The notes beneath the pieces were generated by a model. That model was given only the letters and a program-made list of their open reading frames with translations, did no database searches and had not been told where the DNA came from. Source: Hanstruepera flava (GTDB taxonomy: Bacteria > Bacteroidota > Bacteroidia > Flavobacteriales > Flavobacteriaceae). Taken from it: 64,000 nt of DNA. The stretch is from assembly GCF_023634025.1 (NCBI RefSeq), contig NZ_JALJCW010000003.1:1-64000 (forward strand), read 5' to 3'. Positions 62,834-64,000 of the stretch are shown in pieces. Each line of letters begins with the position of its first letter. Positions within the stretch are counted from its first letter, which is position 1. The position numbers and the translations under genes were made by a program.

Positions 62834-64000
62834 TTATTTTTTCCTCATGTAAACACTTACAGGAACACCATGAAAATTAAAATGTTCGCGTAATTTATTC
62901 TCTAAAAATCGTTTATAAGGATCTCTAACATACTGTGGCAAATTACAAAAGAAAGCGAACTGCGGTTGGGGTGTTGGCAGCTGCATGATGTACTTAATTT
63001 TCACAAACTTCCCTTTATAAGCTGGTGGCGGGTAGCTTTCTATAATTGGTAGCAATACCTCATTAAGCTTACTGGTTTTTATTTTTTTAGAACGGTTTTT
63101 ATAAACCTCAACGGCTGTTTCAATAGCCTTAAAAATTCGTTGTTTATTCAATACTGAAATAAAAACTATTGGCACATCGGTAAACGGTTCAATTTGAGAT
63201 TTAATATACTTCTCAAATTCTTTTATGGTTTTATTATCCTTTTCAACCAAATCCCATTTGTTGACCAAAATTACTATGCCTTTTCGGTTGCGTTCGGCCA
63301 ACCAGAATATATTTTGCACTTGTCCATCAAAACCTCTAGTAGCATCTAACACCAATAAACAAACATCACAATGTTCTATAGCACGAACGCTTCGCATAAC
63401 GGAATAGAATTCTAAATCTTCTTTTACTTTAGACTTTTTTCTAATCCCTGCCGTATCTACTAAATTAAATTCGAAACCAAAACGGTTGTATTTAGTATCA
63501 ATAGCATCTCGGGTTGTTCCAGCAATATCAGTTACTATATAACGGTCTTCACCAATTAAGGCGTTAATAAATGACGATTTTCCAGCATTTGGTCTTCCAA
63601 CAACTGCAAAACGCGGTAGGTCTTCCTCTACTACTTCTTCTTTTTCTGGTAAAGCCTCTACCAAAGCATCTAATAGGTCGCCTGTTCCACTACCATTAAT
63701 ACTTGCGATAGTATAATAATCTCCCAACCCTAGTGAATAAAACTCAACTGCGTCTTCAGCACGTTTGGCATTATCTACCTTGTTTACTGCCAAAAAAACA
63801 GGTTTCGTTACTTTTCGCAACAACCTGGCCACATCTTCGTCCATACCTGTTACACCTGTTTCTACATCTACCATAAAAATTATGGCATCGGCTTCGTCAA
63901 TAGCAATTTCAACTTGTTTATCAATTTCAGCTTCAAAAACATCATCGCTTCCAATTACGTAGCCACCAGTATCAATTAAAGAAAACTCTCTACCATTCCA
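62834..64000 (-). CDS. der: GTPase Der (EngA), N-terminus beyond the window
   Basis: The coding frame runs to the window edge (first codons [14 protein letters not shown]), so the N-terminal ~45 residues are outside. Visible are the end of G-domain 1 (NKVDNAKR), a complete G-domain 2 ([35 protein letters not shown]) and the C-terminal KH-like domain. Der acts in 50S ribosome assembly. An internal ATG at 63874 should not be taken as the start. Confidence 0.96.
   Translation of the reverse strand, partial: WNGREFSLIDTGGYVIGSDDVFEAEIDKQVEIAIDEADAIIFMVDVETGVTGMDEDVARLLRKVTKPVFLAVNKVDNAKRAEDAVEFYSLGLGDYYTIASINGSGTGDLLDALVEALPEKEEVVEEDLPRFAVVGRPNAGKSSFINALIGEDRYIVTDIAGTTRDAIDTKYNRFGFEFNLVDTAGIRKKSKVKEDLEFYSVMRSVRAIEHCDVCLLVLDATRGFDGQVQNIFWLAERNRKGIVILVNKWDLVEKDNKTIKEFEKYIKSQIEPFTDVPIVFISVLNKQRIFKAIETAVEVYKNRSKKIKTSKLNEVLLPIIESYPPPAYKGKFVKIKYIMQLPTPQPQFAFFCNLPQYVRDPYKRFLENKLREHFNFHGVPVSVYMRKK

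Noticed and set aside
62834-63874. Taking the ATG at 63874 as the der start
   Set aside because: The frame continues upstream to the window edge with Der-like sequence (FSLIDTGGY, the first G3 box), so the gene is cut by the window.
1-64000. tRNA, rRNA, riboswitch or prophage genes
   Set aside because: I saw no cloverleaf, rRNA core motif, known riboswitch core or phage structural gene while reading; a covariance-model scan would be needed to exclude small RNAs.

Overview
The window looks like chromosome of a marine-type flavobacterium (family Flavobacteriaceae, Bacteroidota). The evidence is low GC, A-rich leaders in place of Shine-Dalgarno sites, lipoproteins with the SCS(N/G)DDD pattern, three giant secreted proteins with type IX secretion (T9SS) C-terminal sorting domains, an outer-membrane beta-barrel/TonB-plug family protein, and a Bacteroidota-type -7 box (TAnnTTTG) at one promoter. 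I do not commit to a genus. No rRNA, tRNA, CRISPR array or IS transposase was recognised.

Layout. 1-106: a structured, cassette-junction-like repeat. 0.1-4.0 kb: small accessory genes (two DinB-superfamily proteins, DUF3995, lipoproteins, an FN3/di-CxxCH lipoprotein). 4.1-7.0 kb: two overlapping paralogous alpha/beta hydrolases, then an unknown membrane-protein set that includes a 52-aa ORF. 7.2-9.2 kb: a helical-repeat protein and a small basic secreted protein. 9.3-12.3 kb: hemL, a LysM glucosaminidase and a D-cysteine desulfhydrase/ACC-deaminase family gene. 12.5-26.8 kb: three T9SS cargo proteins, two of which share a long C-terminal module. 26.8-31.7 kb: an HExxH mini-protein, DUF5522, urocanate hydratase, DUF4136, a Spy-like protein and bestrophin. 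31.8-48.5 kb: a phenylacetate (paa) catabolic operon, read leftward as paaE-A-B-C-D-G-H-I-J, a GIY-YIG gene, paaZ, an enoyl-CoA hydratase, paaY, then E2 and fused E1 of a branched-chain-type 2-oxoacid dehydrogenase. It is preceded by a TetR regulator whose probable operator overlaps the paaE promoter; a rhodanese gene diverges from it. 48.5-56.5 kb: DUF4230, a two-component system, a DUF6252 lipoprotein, GSCFA and alaS. 56.7-64 kb: an M23 peptidase, MerR, LemA, two TPM proteins, an outer-membrane barrel protein and der (cut by the window end).

How the genes work together. PaaABC(D)E oxygenates phenylacetyl-CoA to the epoxide, PaaG isomerises it to the oxepin, PaaZ opens and oxidises the ring, and the hydratase, PaaH and PaaJ finish beta-oxidation to acetyl-CoA and succinyl-CoA. 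PaaI and PaaY are the housekeeping thioesterase and hexapeptide protein. No PaaK ligase is present; the terminal 2-oxoacid dehydrogenase could make phenylacetyl-CoA from phenylpyruvate (inference).

Most striking signal. The paa operon, and nothing else in the window, is filled with short palindromic elements, most ending in TGACA. They occupy 12 of its 13 real intergenic gaps and are nearly all in one orientation. Two are interrupted by other palindromes. They sit in frame inside the E1 and E2 coding sequences, and two bracket the GIY-YIG nuclease gene. This resembles a REP-like, non-autonomous mobile repeat family, possibly served by GIY-YIG proteins. I know of no name for it and could not search.
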